Shown piece by piece: positions 34,397-42,261 of a stretch of DNA of 64,000 nucleotides; the stretch's first letter is position 1; the number at the start of each line of letters is the position of its first letter. The notes beneath the pieces are model-generated. The model made no database searches. It was not told the origin of the DNA and saw only the letters and a list, made by a program, of their open reading frames with translations. The position numbers and the translations under genes were made by a program. Origin of the DNA: Flavobacteriaceae bacterium (GTDB lineage Bacteria > Bacteroidota > Bacteroidia > Flavobacteriales > Flavobacteriaceae); contig JAENXC010000001.1 of NCBI GenBank assembly GCA_016649715.1, forward strand, positions 186,001-250,000. Reading direction: 5' to 3'.

Positions 34397-35860
34397 ATGT
34401 TAAAACAACAATTAAGCTTTAAACTTTCCCAAAAATTATCACCTCAACAAATTCAGTTGATGAAGATGATCCAACTGCCAACGCAGGCTTTTGAGCAGCG
34501 TATCTCGCAGGAAATGGAGGAAAATCCCGCCCTGGAAGGTGGAAAAGAGGAAAGTGAAGAGTTTGATGATGAGTTTAGCAATGATGAGTTTGATGACAAT
34601 TATGACGAAGGCAACGAAGTAATTGAAACCGACATAAACGTTGACGAGTACTTAAGCGATGACGAAGTACCCAGCTACAAACTATCCGCCAATAACTACA
34701 GCGCAGACGATGAAGATCGGCAGATGCCTTATGCAGCTGGAACTTCTTTCACACAGCATTTAATGCAACAATTGAGTACCTATCGCCTTGACGAAGAGGA
34801 AAAAGAAATAGCGGAGTTTTTGGTTGGCAGCGTGGACGAAAGCGGATACATACGCCGTGAAATCCGTGATATTGTTGACGATTTGGCATTCACGCAGAAT
34901 GTTTACACTACTGAAGATAAGGTTGAAAAGGTTTTAAAAGTGGTTCAGGAATTAGATCCTGCGGGAGTTGCAGCGCGCGATCTTCAGGAATGTTTGTTGA
35001 TTCAATTGGAACGAAAGGAACAATCACCATCCGTGGCCTTGGCCATTGATATAATTGACGATTCCTTCGATCCATTCAGCAAAAAGCATTACAAAAAACT
35101 CATTCAAAAATTTGATATTACTGAAGATCAGCTTCGCGAAGCCATTCGCGAAATTGAAGGGCTGAACCCCAAACCGGGCGGAACCTATTCGGGAAACACA
35201 AGAATGGTGGAGCATGTAGTTCCTGATTTCGCAATAAAGATTGTCGATGGGGAATTGGAACTAACCCTTAACGGAAGAAACGCCCCGGAACTCCGCGTTA
35301 GCCACGATTATACCAATATGTTGAAGGGCTATAAAGAATCTAAAGACAAATCGAAAGCGCAGAAAGATGCGGTGATGTTCATCAAACAGAAACTGGATGC
35401 GGCAAAATGGTTTATAGACGCCATAAAACAACGGCAACAGACGCTTTTCATTACAATGAATTCAATTATGCACCATCAAGAGGAATATTTTTTGAGCGGT
35501 GATGAAAGGAAGTTGAAACCAATGATTTTAAAAGACATTGCCGATAAAATAAATATGGACGTTTCCACGGTTTCGCGGGTGGCAAACAGCAAATATGTTG
35601 ATACGCCCTACGGCACGAAATTGATAAAAGAATTTTTCAGCGAATCGATGAAAAATGATCAGGGCGAAGATGTTTCTACCAAGGAAATAAAGAAAATATT
35701 GGAAATAACCATTTCCGAAGAAAACAAACGGAAACCACTTACGGACGATAAATTGGCTAAGATTTTATTGGAAAAAGGGTATCCCATCGCGAGGCGCACA
35801 ATAGCCAAATACCGTGAACAATTGGATTTGCCAGTGGCAAGACTCAGAAAGGAAATTTGA
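34397..35860 (+). CDS. rpoN: RNA polymerase sigma-54 factor
   Basis: A 487-residue alternative sigma factor needing enhancer-binding activators. Region I is the glutamine-rich start (FKLSQKLSPQQIQLMKMIQL); region II is a very acidic stretch (about 50-95). The core-binding domain and the DNA-binding part follow. The RpoN box appears near the end as ARRTIAKYREQLDLPVARLR. All regions are present. The next gene starts on its stop codon (TGATG). No activator gene is in the window. Confidence 0.96.
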   Translation: MLKQQLSFKLSQKLSPQQIQLMKMIQLPTQAFEQRISQEMEENPALEGGKEESEEFDDEFSNDEFDDNYDEGNEVIETDINVDEYLSDDEVPSYKLSANNYSADDEDRQMPYAAGTSFTQHLMQQLSTYRLDEEEKEIAEFLVGSVDESGYIRREIRDIVDDLAFTQNVYTTEDKVEKVLKVVQELDPAGVAARDLQECLLIQLERKEQSPSVALAIDIIDDSFDPFSKKHYKKLIQKFDITEDQLREAIREIEGLNPKPGGTYSGNTRMVEHVVPDFAIKIVDGELELTLNGRNAPELRVSHDYTNMLKGYKESKDKSKAQKDAVMFIKQKLDAAKWFIDAIKQRQQTLFITMNSIMHHQEEYFLSGDERKLKPMILKDIADKINMDVSTVSRVANSKYVDTPYGTKLIKEFFSESMKNDQGEDVSTKEIKKILEITISEENKRKPLTDDKLAKILLEKGYPIARRTIAKYREQLDLPVARLRKEI

Positions 35861-36465
35861 TGAAATTATTTTTAAAAGCCGCTTCCTACATTTTTCATCC
35901 ACTACTGATGCCACTTTTGGGCACTGGTCTTTATTACAGCGTAACGCCCAGATATATTGACCCACAATTGGTGCGGGTTGAACTTTTTGCAATTACAATC
36001 CTCACCATTTTAATTCCCATTGTTACTTTTTTTCTTTTGAAAAATTTACGGGTGGTGGAAACCATCTACTTAAAAGAAGTGAAGGAACGCAAATTTCCGT
36101 TGATGATTCAGTGCATACTATTGCTGCTTATCATCAAATTGGTTTTTGATCCCTACGAAGATGCTGAGTTGTACTATTTTTTTGTGGGAATTCTATTTTC
36201 TGCCTTTAGCGCACTGTTAATGGTGTTTTTTAAACTGAAGGTAAGCTTGCACCAAATGGGTGTGGCGGGCATATTAATGTTCCTTGTGGGATTGAGCGCC
36301 CATTTCAAAATAAACCTGCTTATTACCATCAGTTTTTTCCTGTTCGTGAATGGCTGGGTGGCTTCTTCGCGTTTAAATAACGATTCGCATACCTATCCCG
36401 AAATTGGTGTGGGAATGTTACTGGGAATATTGCCGCAATTGATTCTTTTCAATTTCTGGTTATAG
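35860..36465 (+). CDS. Integral membrane protein of unknown function
   Basis: A 201-residue protein with about five to six hydrophobic segments and short loops. ATG 35860 overlaps the rpoN stop by one base; a TTG just before is less likely. KAASYIFHPLLMPLLGTGLY, LKEVKERKFPLMIQC and HQMGVAGILMFLVGLSAHFK are its distinctive stretches; the fold and the late His residues recall PAP2-like phosphatases but the catalytic motifs are not clear. It is coupled to rpoN and converges with the PorT-like gene, overlapping it by six bases. Confidence 0.75.
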   Translation: MKLFLKAASYIFHPLLMPLLGTGLYYSVTPRYIDPQLVRVELFAITILTILIPIVTFFLLKNLRVVETIYLKEVKERKFPLMIQCILLLLIIKLVFDPYEDAELYYFFVGILFSAFSALLMVFFKLKVSLHQMGVAGILMFLVGLSAHFKINLLITISFFLFVNGWVASSRLNNDSHTYPEIGVGMLLGILPQLILFNFWL

Positions 36466-37164
36466 AATATAGAACATCAAACCTACCTTAAGCGTTCTGA
36501 AATCGACTGCTTTCCCGTCAACAGTTACGGCATCTTTAAAGAAAGGATTTATGCTATAGGAAGCAAAAAAATTGAAGGTGCTGTATCCAAAACTTAGGGT
36601 TGCGGACAATCGCAATGGATCAAATTCTGGTATTTTTGTTTGGTTCACGTTGTTACCGGGCTGTTTGAAAGTTGCTTTGTACCAATAGGCATAACCAACC
36701 CTAAAACCTGTGTACACTCTCCAAAATTTATAGTTTGACGGTGTTGATGTACGCCATCTGAATTCCAGCGGAGCTTCAATTAGTGCCATACTGAATCGGT
36801 TCTGGGTGAAATCCACATTTTTATCCAAGACCGTGAATATTGTTTCATTATTTAGGGTTTCGCCAATGAAAAGGTTTTGTCCAAATTGATCAAAGGCAAG
36901 TCCTGCACCAATGGCAACAGCAATATTTCTTTGCTTATTGATGGGCATATCCCTCACAAACCCAAATTGAAACCCTCCTGAAAGACCGCGGGTTTTCACC
37001 CCTGAAGGCATATTTAAGGGAACGTTATAAGTTACGCCAACATAAAACTGATCTTCCCTATAAAGCGAATCTACAGTTGTGTGGCGAATGGTGTCCTGCG
37101 CCAAGCTGGTAAAGGAAACCAGTCCTATGAATATTGTAATGAAGATTCTAAACACTTTTTGCAT
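36460..37164 (-). CDS. PorT-family outer-membrane beta-barrel protein
   Basis: A 234-residue protein with signal peptide (FIGLVSFTSLAQ), then YREDQFYVGVTYN, GGFQFGFVRDMPINKQRNIA, APLEFRWRTSTPSNYKFWRV and a C-terminal strand ending LKVGLMFYIL. This pattern is what I recall of PorT/SprT, a barrel protein required for type IX secretion. It fits the T9SS cargo genes elsewhere in the window. It follows the exb cluster on the same strand with a terminator between, so it may have its own promoter. Confidence 0.75.
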   Translation of the reverse strand: MQKVFRIFITIFIGLVSFTSLAQDTIRHTTVDSLYREDQFYVGVTYNVPLNMPSGVKTRGLSGGFQFGFVRDMPINKQRNIAVAIGAGLAFDQFGQNLFIGETLNNETIFTVLDKNVDFTQNRFSMALIEAPLEFRWRTSTPSNYKFWRVYTGFRVGYAYWYKATFKQPGNNVNQTKIPEFDPLRLSATLSFGYSTFNFFASYSINPFFKDAVTVDGKAVDFRTLKVGLMFYIL

Positions 37165-37202
37165 ATCGATAAAGATAAATGTATTTTCAGAATAAGTGAA
37201 AC

Positions 37203-37229
37203 AAAAAAACGCCTTGATAAATCAAGGCG
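37203..37229 (-). terminator. Terminator after the exb cluster
   Basis: CGCCTTGAT at 37210-37218 and ATCAAGGCG at 37221-37229. On the minus strand the stem is followed by seven Ts, right after the second exbD. Confidence 0.85.
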
Positions 37230-37253
37230 CTTTTAAGATATATTCAAAAAACT

Positions 37254-37727
37254 CTATTTTTCTATTTCATTTCCAGGAGTAGTAATGTAAATAATTTTTA
37301 ACATATTAAGATCACGTAATTCCTGTTTAATATCCGTAACCATCCCAGTATTGGTTTTTTCATCAACTTTAAGGGCAACCATCACTTTATCCTGAAGTTC
37401 AGGAAGCAGTTTTTGGCGTGCTTCGGTCAATGCGAACTTGATGTTGGAAAGGTCTGTGTATTTATCGCCAATCTGGATTTTGGGTTCGGACCCATATTTG
37501 TCCTGATATCTGGCGCTCGGTTTCCCAGCATAAATATAGACTGAGCGGTCTTTCTTCAGCTTTTCCACTTGGTCTGCCTTTGGCAATTTGTTCTGAACAA
37601 GCAAATTGTCATCGCGCAATACGGTTACCACCATAAAAAAGAATAGTAACATAAATACAATATCCGGAAGGGACGCAGTATTTACCGGTGGCAATTCGTT
37701 GCTTTTTTTCTTTGTGAATTTTGACAT
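37254..37727 (-). CDS. ExbD/TolR-family biopolymer transport protein (second copy)
   Basis: A 157-residue protein with one membrane helix near the N-terminus (PDIVFMLLFFFMVVTVLR, with the conserved Asp for proton flow) and a periplasmic domain. It partners ExbB to turn proton motive force into TonB-dependent or related outer-membrane work. It is 11 bp after the first exbD. Two non-identical exbD genes after one exbB is a common arrangement in this class. Confidence 0.92.
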   Translation of the reverse strand: MSKFTKKKSNELPPVNTASLPDIVFMLLFFFMVVTVLRDDNLLVQNKLPKADQVEKLKKDRSVYIYAGKPSARYQDKYGSEPKIQIGDKYTDLSNIKFALTEARQKLLPELQDKVMVALKVDEKTNTGMVTDIKQELRDLNMLKIIYITTPGNEIEK

Positions 37728-37738
37728 ACTCTTTAGTG

Positions 37739-38365
37739 TTATTGTCCAGATTTTTTAGGTTCAGCTTCAGAAAGTTTAAGTGGATACAATTTTTGAATAG
37801 CTTCCAGTTTTTCCTGAATGGCTACTTTGGCTCCTTCTCCTTTTATCTTTCCTTCATCCAAATCTTTTGTCTTTTCGGTAAACTTCCATCCGTAGAGTCT
37901 TTCAGATTCCCTATCTCTTAAAGTGTTGTAAGCTGCCACTAATTCATTTTGAACGGCTATGTACATTTTATAGGAAGTAAGTCTGTCATTCTGAACAGAG
38001 ATAACAGCTTTATCAGGGTTGTCTGAAGAATCAGGATTGTGTTTCCCTTTGCAATAACTGCAATATTCTGGGCTTCCAGAAGGTGCGCCACCGTTATCGA
38101 GAAAAGCGATTGCCGCCAGACGAAGATCTTTAAGCTCCATCAGTTTTTCTTCAACCAGCAATTGATCGCTTCTGTTCACATTAACTATGAATAGGTTTTT
38201 CTCTTTAATCTTTGGCGGATCCACAACATCTTCCTTGGGCGGCAACTGCCTCGCGATACCCTTGTCTTTTTCAATGGTAGTGGTTACCAAGAAAAAGATA
38301 AGCAGTAGGAAAGCGATGTCCGCCATAGACCCTGCATTTACTTCGGGTGTTGCTCTTCTTGCCAT
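37739..38365 (-). CDS. ExbD/TolR-family biopolymer transport protein (first copy)
   Basis: A 208-residue ExbD with the N-terminal helix (GSMADIAFLLLIFFLVTTTI, conserved Asp) and a longer periplasmic part than the second copy. An inserted loop, EYCSYCKGKHNPDSSDN, has a CxxC pair that could form a disulfide or bind metal. Its ATG overlaps the stop of the preceding small membrane gene by one base. A periplasmic partner role with ExbB is inferred from family and context. Confidence 0.92.
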   Translation of the reverse strand: MARRATPEVNAGSMADIAFLLLIFFLVTTTIEKDKGIARQLPPKEDVVDPPKIKEKNLFIVNVNRSDQLLVEEKLMELKDLRLAAIAFLDNGGAPSGSPEYCSYCKGKHNPDSSDNPDKAVISVQNDRLTSYKMYIAVQNELVAAYNTLRDRESERLYGWKFTEKTKDLDEGKIKGEGAKVAIQEKLEAIQKLYPLKLSEAEPKKSGQ

Positions 38366-38787
38366 TATTTTGTTACTTTTTTAATTCCGCTTAAAACCAT
38401 CGCTCCAATGGCCAATACAGCCATTATATAGAATGTGTACAATCCTGTTCCGACCCATTTTGAGCCGCTAGCAGAAAGTTCTTCTTCCCCTACATGCATT
38501 GGGTTTCCGTCTGCTAAAACATATGATATAACAACTATAAGCAGAAACGCTCCTATGGAAATCAAGGTGTTCTTGATATTTCCTGCAGAAATACCTTTCA
38601 ACACAAAAAAGAGCACGAAAATTATAGTTATTGCAAACATAATATAAGCAACATACAGAAAGCCATCAACACCGTAGCCTGTAGCAGTAACTTCGGCATC
38701 ACCTTTTGCGATGATCATTGCAAGAAAAATAATCCCTACAACGCTAAGAAGCAATGCTACTATTTTTAAAATTTTATGTAATGCCAT
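38365..38787 (-). CDS. Small four-helix membrane protein of the exb cluster
   Basis: A 140-residue protein with about four membrane segments (IVALLLSVVGIIFLAMIIA; FLYVAYIMFAITIIFVLFFV; TLISIGAFLLIVVISYVLA; YTFYIMAVLAIGAMVLSGI). I know of no assigned function. It lies between exbB (12-bp gap) and exbD (1-bp overlap) and is probably an accessory part of the same proton-driven complex. The conserved position is the main hint. Confidence 0.8.
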   Translation of the reverse strand: MALHKILKIVALLLSVVGIIFLAMIIAKGDAEVTATGYGVDGFLYVAYIMFAITIIFVLFFVLKGISAGNIKNTLISIGAFLLIVVISYVLADGNPMHVGEEELSASGSKWVGTGLYTFYIMAVLAIGAMVLSGIKKVTK

Positions 38788-38799
38788 CTTGTGGTATGT

Positions 38800-39609
38800 T
38801 TAGATTTTGTTTTTTTGTTTGTAGTCGAACAACATGTCGATCAAAGTGATAGAAGCATCTTCCATACTGTTAACGATACTATCGATCTTGGCGATAATAT
38901 AGTTGTAAAAAATTTGAAGGATAATGGCCACGATCAAACCGAATACGGTTGTTAAAAGTGCTACTTTAATACCTCCTGCCACAAGAGAAGGGTTCATATC
39001 ACCCGCTGCCTGAATTTTATCGAAGGCGATAATCATCCCGATTACCGTACCCATGAAACCAAGCATCGGAGCCAAAGCGATGAAAAGTGAAATCCAAGAA
39101 ACGTTCTTTTCCAATTGTCCCATTTGTACGCCACCGTAGGCAACCACCGCTTTTTCCGCGATGTCAATACCTTCGTGGGCACGATCGAGACCTTGGTAGT
39201 AGATTGAAGCAACTGGCCCTTTAGTGTTTCTGCATACTTCCTTGGCAGCTTCAATACCGCCGCTGTTCAAGGCATCTTCCACGTCTTGGGCCAATTTTTG
39301 GGTGTTGGTGGTAGAAAGGTTAAGGTAGATAATTCTTTCAATAGCAATTGCCAATCCAAGAATTAAACACAATAACACAATGCCCATAAATCCTGGGCCA
39401 CCTTCCACAAAACGTTCTTTCAACTCTTGGTGAAATCCTTTTGCGGGTTCTGCTGCCGGAGCCGCTTCATCTTGAATAATAGTGAATGTAGCTGCTGTTA
39501 CCAGTGCTTGTAAACTGGTTGGCATTGTTTGCGCTGTTGCAGCGTTTGCGTTTAGAGTGCCCACAAAAACCATTGCGGCTACTGCCATAATAGAAAATAA
39601 TTTTTTCAT
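38800..39609 (-). CDS. exbB: MotA/TolQ/ExbB proton channel protein
   Basis: A 269-residue proton-channel subunit. The N-terminus is a signal-like stretch (MKKLFSIMAVAAMVFVGTLN) with an Ala/Pro-rich linker. Then come membrane helix 1 (FMGIVLLCLILGLAIAIERI) and the helix 2/3 region (WISLFIALAPMLGFMGTVIG; VALLTTVFGLIVAIILQIFY). GFMGTVIGM is the family signature. It heads the minus-strand cluster exbB, small membrane protein, exbD, exbD. A near-consensus -7 box (TATCTTTA, complement at 39646-39653) lies about 37 bp upstream. Confidence 0.94.
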   Translation of the reverse strand: MKKLFSIMAVAAMVFVGTLNANAATAQTMPTSLQALVTAATFTIIQDEAAPAAEPAKGFHQELKERFVEGGPGFMGIVLLCLILGLAIAIERIIYLNLSTTNTQKLAQDVEDALNSGGIEAAKEVCRNTKGPVASIYYQGLDRAHEGIDIAEKAVVAYGGVQMGQLEKNVSWISLFIALAPMLGFMGTVIGMIIAFDKIQAAGDMNPSLVAGGIKVALLTTVFGLIVAIILQIFYNYIIAKIDSIVNSMEDASITLIDMLFDYKQKNKI

Positions 39610-39731
39610 TGCTATCGACTTAAAGTTTGTTTTTAGTTAAGGGTTTAAAGATATAAAATAATTTAGTTAATCCGCAAGAATATTAATTGACTCTCAAAAA
39701 CGAATACTATAATAAATTAAAAAATTTGTAG

Positions 39732-39819
39732 CAGAGAGGAAGGGATTCGAACCCTCGATACGCTTGTGGCGTATACACACTTTCCAGGCGTGCGCCTTCG
39801 ACCACTCGGCCACCTCTCT
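39732..39819 (-). tRNA. tRNA-Ser (anticodon GGA)
   Basis: On the minus strand the 88-nt sequence begins AGAGAGGTGGCCGAGTGG and ends CCTCTCT plus discriminator G. The acceptor stem pairs AGAGAGG with CCTCTCT. The anticodon loop CTGGAAA gives GGA, reading UCC and UCU. The T arm has GGTTCGAATCC, and a long variable arm (GTATACGCC...GCGTAT) is typical of serine tRNAs. CCA is not encoded. Confidence 0.95.
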
Positions 39820-39898
39820 ATTAATTTTAACCATTTTTTTAATGGAGTGCCAAATATCAAAAAAAAAACAACGCCATAAAATTATTTAAGCGGTTAAT

Positions 39899-40927
39899 TT
39901 ATTGCATTTCGCCCCGCAATGAGGTTTCAAATATGGTTTTGAAGCTGTTAGCTGAAATTTTTTGCCCCAACAAATACATCAATTTTGCTAACGCAGCTTC
40001 TGTAGTGCAGTCTTTCCCACTAATTACGCCTATTTTTTTAAGTTCCGTACTGGTTTCATAAAGCCCCATATTCACACTTCCACCCGAACATTGCGTAACA
40101 TTGATAACGGGAATTCCTTTTTTTACTACTTTTTTAAGTGAATTTATAAACCATTCGGCATTGGTAACGTTGCCACTTCCATAGGTTTCAAGTACCAATC
40201 CTTTTATGTCGGGATATTCAAAAAGATATTTTACGGTAGCTTCATCAATGCCCGGAAACATTTTTACCAAAAGAATATTGCTTTCCAAAGTCTTATGGAC
40301 TTTCAGTTTTTTTCGTCGGTTTGGCCTGTAAAGCGCTTCGTTGTTCACCACCAAATGCACACCGCTTTGTACAAGTTCGGGATAATTTAGCGAGGCGAAT
40401 GCTTCAAAATGCTCTGCATTGATCTTGGTTGTCCTGTTGGCACGGTATAATTTGTATTCAAAATAAAGTCCGACCTCAGCTATTTTTGAAACCCCTTTTT
40501 CTTGAAGTGAAGCAATCTGAATAGAGGTAATCAAATTCTCCTTTGCATCCGTGCGAAGATCGCCAATGGGAAGTTGGGAGCCCGTAAAAATTACCGGTTT
40601 ACTTAAATTTTCCAACATAAAACTCAAGGCCGAAGCGGTGTAACTCATCGTATCGCTGCCGTGAAGCACCACAAAACCATCCATCTTTTCATAATTCTCT
40701 TCAATAATATCCGCAATTTCTATCCAATACTTTGGATTCATATTGGAGCTATCAATTGGTTTTGGGAAAGAAGTTGTTGTAATGTTACAGTCCAACAATT
40801 TCAGCTCGGGAATGTGGTTTAGCAACTCATCAAAATTGAAATTGCGCAGCACGCCGGTTTCAAAATCCTTAATCATTCCGATAGTCCCACCGGTGTATAT
40901 TAGAAGTATGTTTGGTTTTTTTGTCAT
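39899..40927 (-). CDS. ansA: Type I L-asparaginase
   Basis: A 342-residue cytoplasmic enzyme hydrolysing Asn to Asp and ammonia. The first catalytic Thr lies in YTGGTIGM, the second in VLHGSDTMSYTASALSFML; FTGSQLPIGDLRTDAKEN and LETYGSGNVTNAEW also match the bacterial type I group. No signal peptide is seen. It follows tatD by 15 bp on the minus strand, so the two form an operon. It is unrelated in fold to the Ntn-type IaaA at 9.6 kb. Confidence 0.93.
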   Translation of the reverse strand: MTKKPNILLIYTGGTIGMIKDFETGVLRNFNFDELLNHIPELKLLDCNITTTSFPKPIDSSNMNPKYWIEIADIIEENYEKMDGFVVLHGSDTMSYTASALSFMLENLSKPVIFTGSQLPIGDLRTDAKENLITSIQIASLQEKGVSKIAEVGLYFEYKLYRANRTTKINAEHFEAFASLNYPELVQSGVHLVVNNEALYRPNRRKKLKVHKTLESNILLVKMFPGIDEATVKYLFEYPDIKGLVLETYGSGNVTNAEWFINSLKKVVKKGIPVINVTQCSGGSVNMGLYETSTELKKIGVISGKDCTTEAALAKLMYLLGQKISANSFKTIFETSLRGEMQ

Positions 40928-40942
40928 ATTATTTATACCTAG

Positions 40943-41707
40943 TTATATCCCAAAAACCGTTTTAGAATTTTCAGTAGTAATTCGCGCTATTTCTTCTTCC
41001 GAAACCCCATAAATCTCTGAAAGTTTTTTGCAGACCAAAGCCAAATAACTGCTTTCATTGCGTTTTCCGCGAAAAGGTGCTGGAGCAAGATAGGGCGAAT
41101 CGGTTTCCAAAACGATGTGTTTCAGCGGAACTCGATTTAAAAATGCATCAATCTTTCCGTTTTTGAAAGTAACAACGCCCCCGATGCCAAGTTTCATATT
41201 ATATGAAATTGCTTTTTCGGCCTGCTCAAAAGTTCCCGTGAAACAGTGAAAAATTCCGAAGAGATTATCATCCTTTTCAGTTTCCAATACTTCAAAAATT
41301 TCATCAAACGCATCGCGGCAATGGATAACGATGGGAAGTTTGAATTTCTTCGCCAATTGAATTTGTCTTTTAAAAGCTATTTTTTGGATTCCCAAAGTAG
41401 ATTTATCCCAATAAAGATCAATCCCAATTTCACCCACCGCATAAAAATTTCGCTTTTTGAACTGAACTTCAACGTGCGCCAATTCCGCTTCAAAATTTTC
41501 TTTGACGGAAGTTGGATGCAGGCCCATCATTAAAAAAATGACTGACGGATATTCTTTTTCCAAAGCGTACATCGCCTCGGTATAACCAGAATCTATGGCT
41601 GGAATAAAGAAACGTTGTACACCAGCATCAAAGGCGCGTTGCAACATCTGGGGGCGTTCTTCGGCAAAGGCCTCACTGTATAAATGGGTGTGGGTGTCTG
41701 TAAGCAT
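40943..41707 (-). CDS. TatD-family metal-dependent deoxyribonuclease
   Basis: A 254-residue TIM-barrel hydrolase. The metal ligands are visible as TDTHTHL (HxH) at the N-terminus, GEIGIDLYW, VIHCRDAF, HCFTGTFEQA and LETDSPYLAPAPFRGKRNES. TatD enzymes have 3'-5' exonuclease or deacylase activity. It is first of the tatD-ansA operon. Its ATG lies only six bases from a TAGCTTTG box on the minus strand, so its mRNA may be leaderless. Confidence 0.93.
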   Translation of the reverse strand: MLTDTHTHLYSEAFAEERPQMLQRAFDAGVQRFFIPAIDSGYTEAMYALEKEYPSVIFLMMGLHPTSVKENFEAELAHVEVQFKKRNFYAVGEIGIDLYWDKSTLGIQKIAFKRQIQLAKKFKLPIVIHCRDAFDEIFEVLETEKDDNLFGIFHCFTGTFEQAEKAISYNMKLGIGGVVTFKNGKIDAFLNRVPLKHIVLETDSPYLAPAPFRGKRNESSYLALVCKKLSEIYGVSEEEIARITTENSKTVFGI

Positions 41708-41709
41708 CG

Positions 41710-41742
41710 TTGCAAAGCTACTTATTTTGTTTGCTATCTTTG
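41710..41742 (+). promoter_or_regulatory. Promoter of the aspartic protease gene
   Basis: TTG at 41710-41712, a 22-bp spacer, and TATCTTTG at 41735-41742, 14 bp before the ATG. It overlaps a minus-strand -7 box, so the divergent genes share one short control region. Confidence 0.55.
41713..41720 (-). promoter_or_regulatory. Candidate -7 element for tatD
   Basis: Read on the minus strand, TAGCTTTG matches TAnnTTTG and ends six bases before the tatD ATG. Confidence 0.45.
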
Positions 41743-41755
41743 CACAAAAAAATTG

Positions 41756-42190
41756 ATGCAGTTACGCAAATTTCTTGAAGAGCAGGGCTTTTATCGGATT
41801 CCCCTTAAAAAACTCGCAACGGGCCATTATCTTTTTTCGGCAAAAATAAATGGCGTATCCGGCGATTTTATATTGGACACGGGAGCTTCCACGAGCTGTG
41901 TGGGTTTTGTGGACAGTTCACATTTTTTGTTGATAAGCGAAGCAAGCATCATTAAAGCTGCTGGAGCCGGAGCGATAAATATGGAAACCATGCTTTCGCG
42001 GAAGAATAAATTCAAAATAGAAAACTGGGAAATAAAAGATATGGACTTTGTGCTTTTTAACCTTTCGCATGTAAACGAAGCGCTTTCGCAAGTGAATGAA
42101 GGGTCCGTGCACGGCATCATTGGCGCAGATTTTCTGAAACTGCACAGAGCGGTAATAGATTATGGCAGAAATTGCTTCTATGTGAAATAG
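41756..42190 (+). CDS. Retropepsin-like aspartic protease
   Basis: A 144-residue single-domain aspartic protease. ATG 41756 was chosen because the frame upstream overlaps the promoter and lies within the start of tatD. The active-site triplet is FILDTGAST, with Asp41; HGIIGADFLKLHRAVIDYG is the conserved C-terminal flap and dimer strand. Such short proteins act as homodimers, each giving one Asp. There is no signal peptide, so it is probably cytoplasmic. Substrate unknown. Confidence 0.88.
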   Translation: MQLRKFLEEQGFYRIPLKKLATGHYLFSAKINGVSGDFILDTGASTSCVGFVDSSHFLLISEASIIKAAGAGAINMETMLSRKNKFKIENWEIKDMDFVLFNLSHVNEALSQVNEGSVHGIIGADFLKLHRAVIDYGRNCFYVK

Positions 42191-42261
42191 ATAAATTGGC
42201 GGATATGGTTTATTTCCATTAAATTAAGTACTTTTATCCAACTACATTAACTGTTTTATTT

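Noticed and set aside
39620-39900. Integrated element at tRNA-Ser
   Set aside because: No integrase, direct repeat of the tRNA end or change in gene content is seen around the tRNA.
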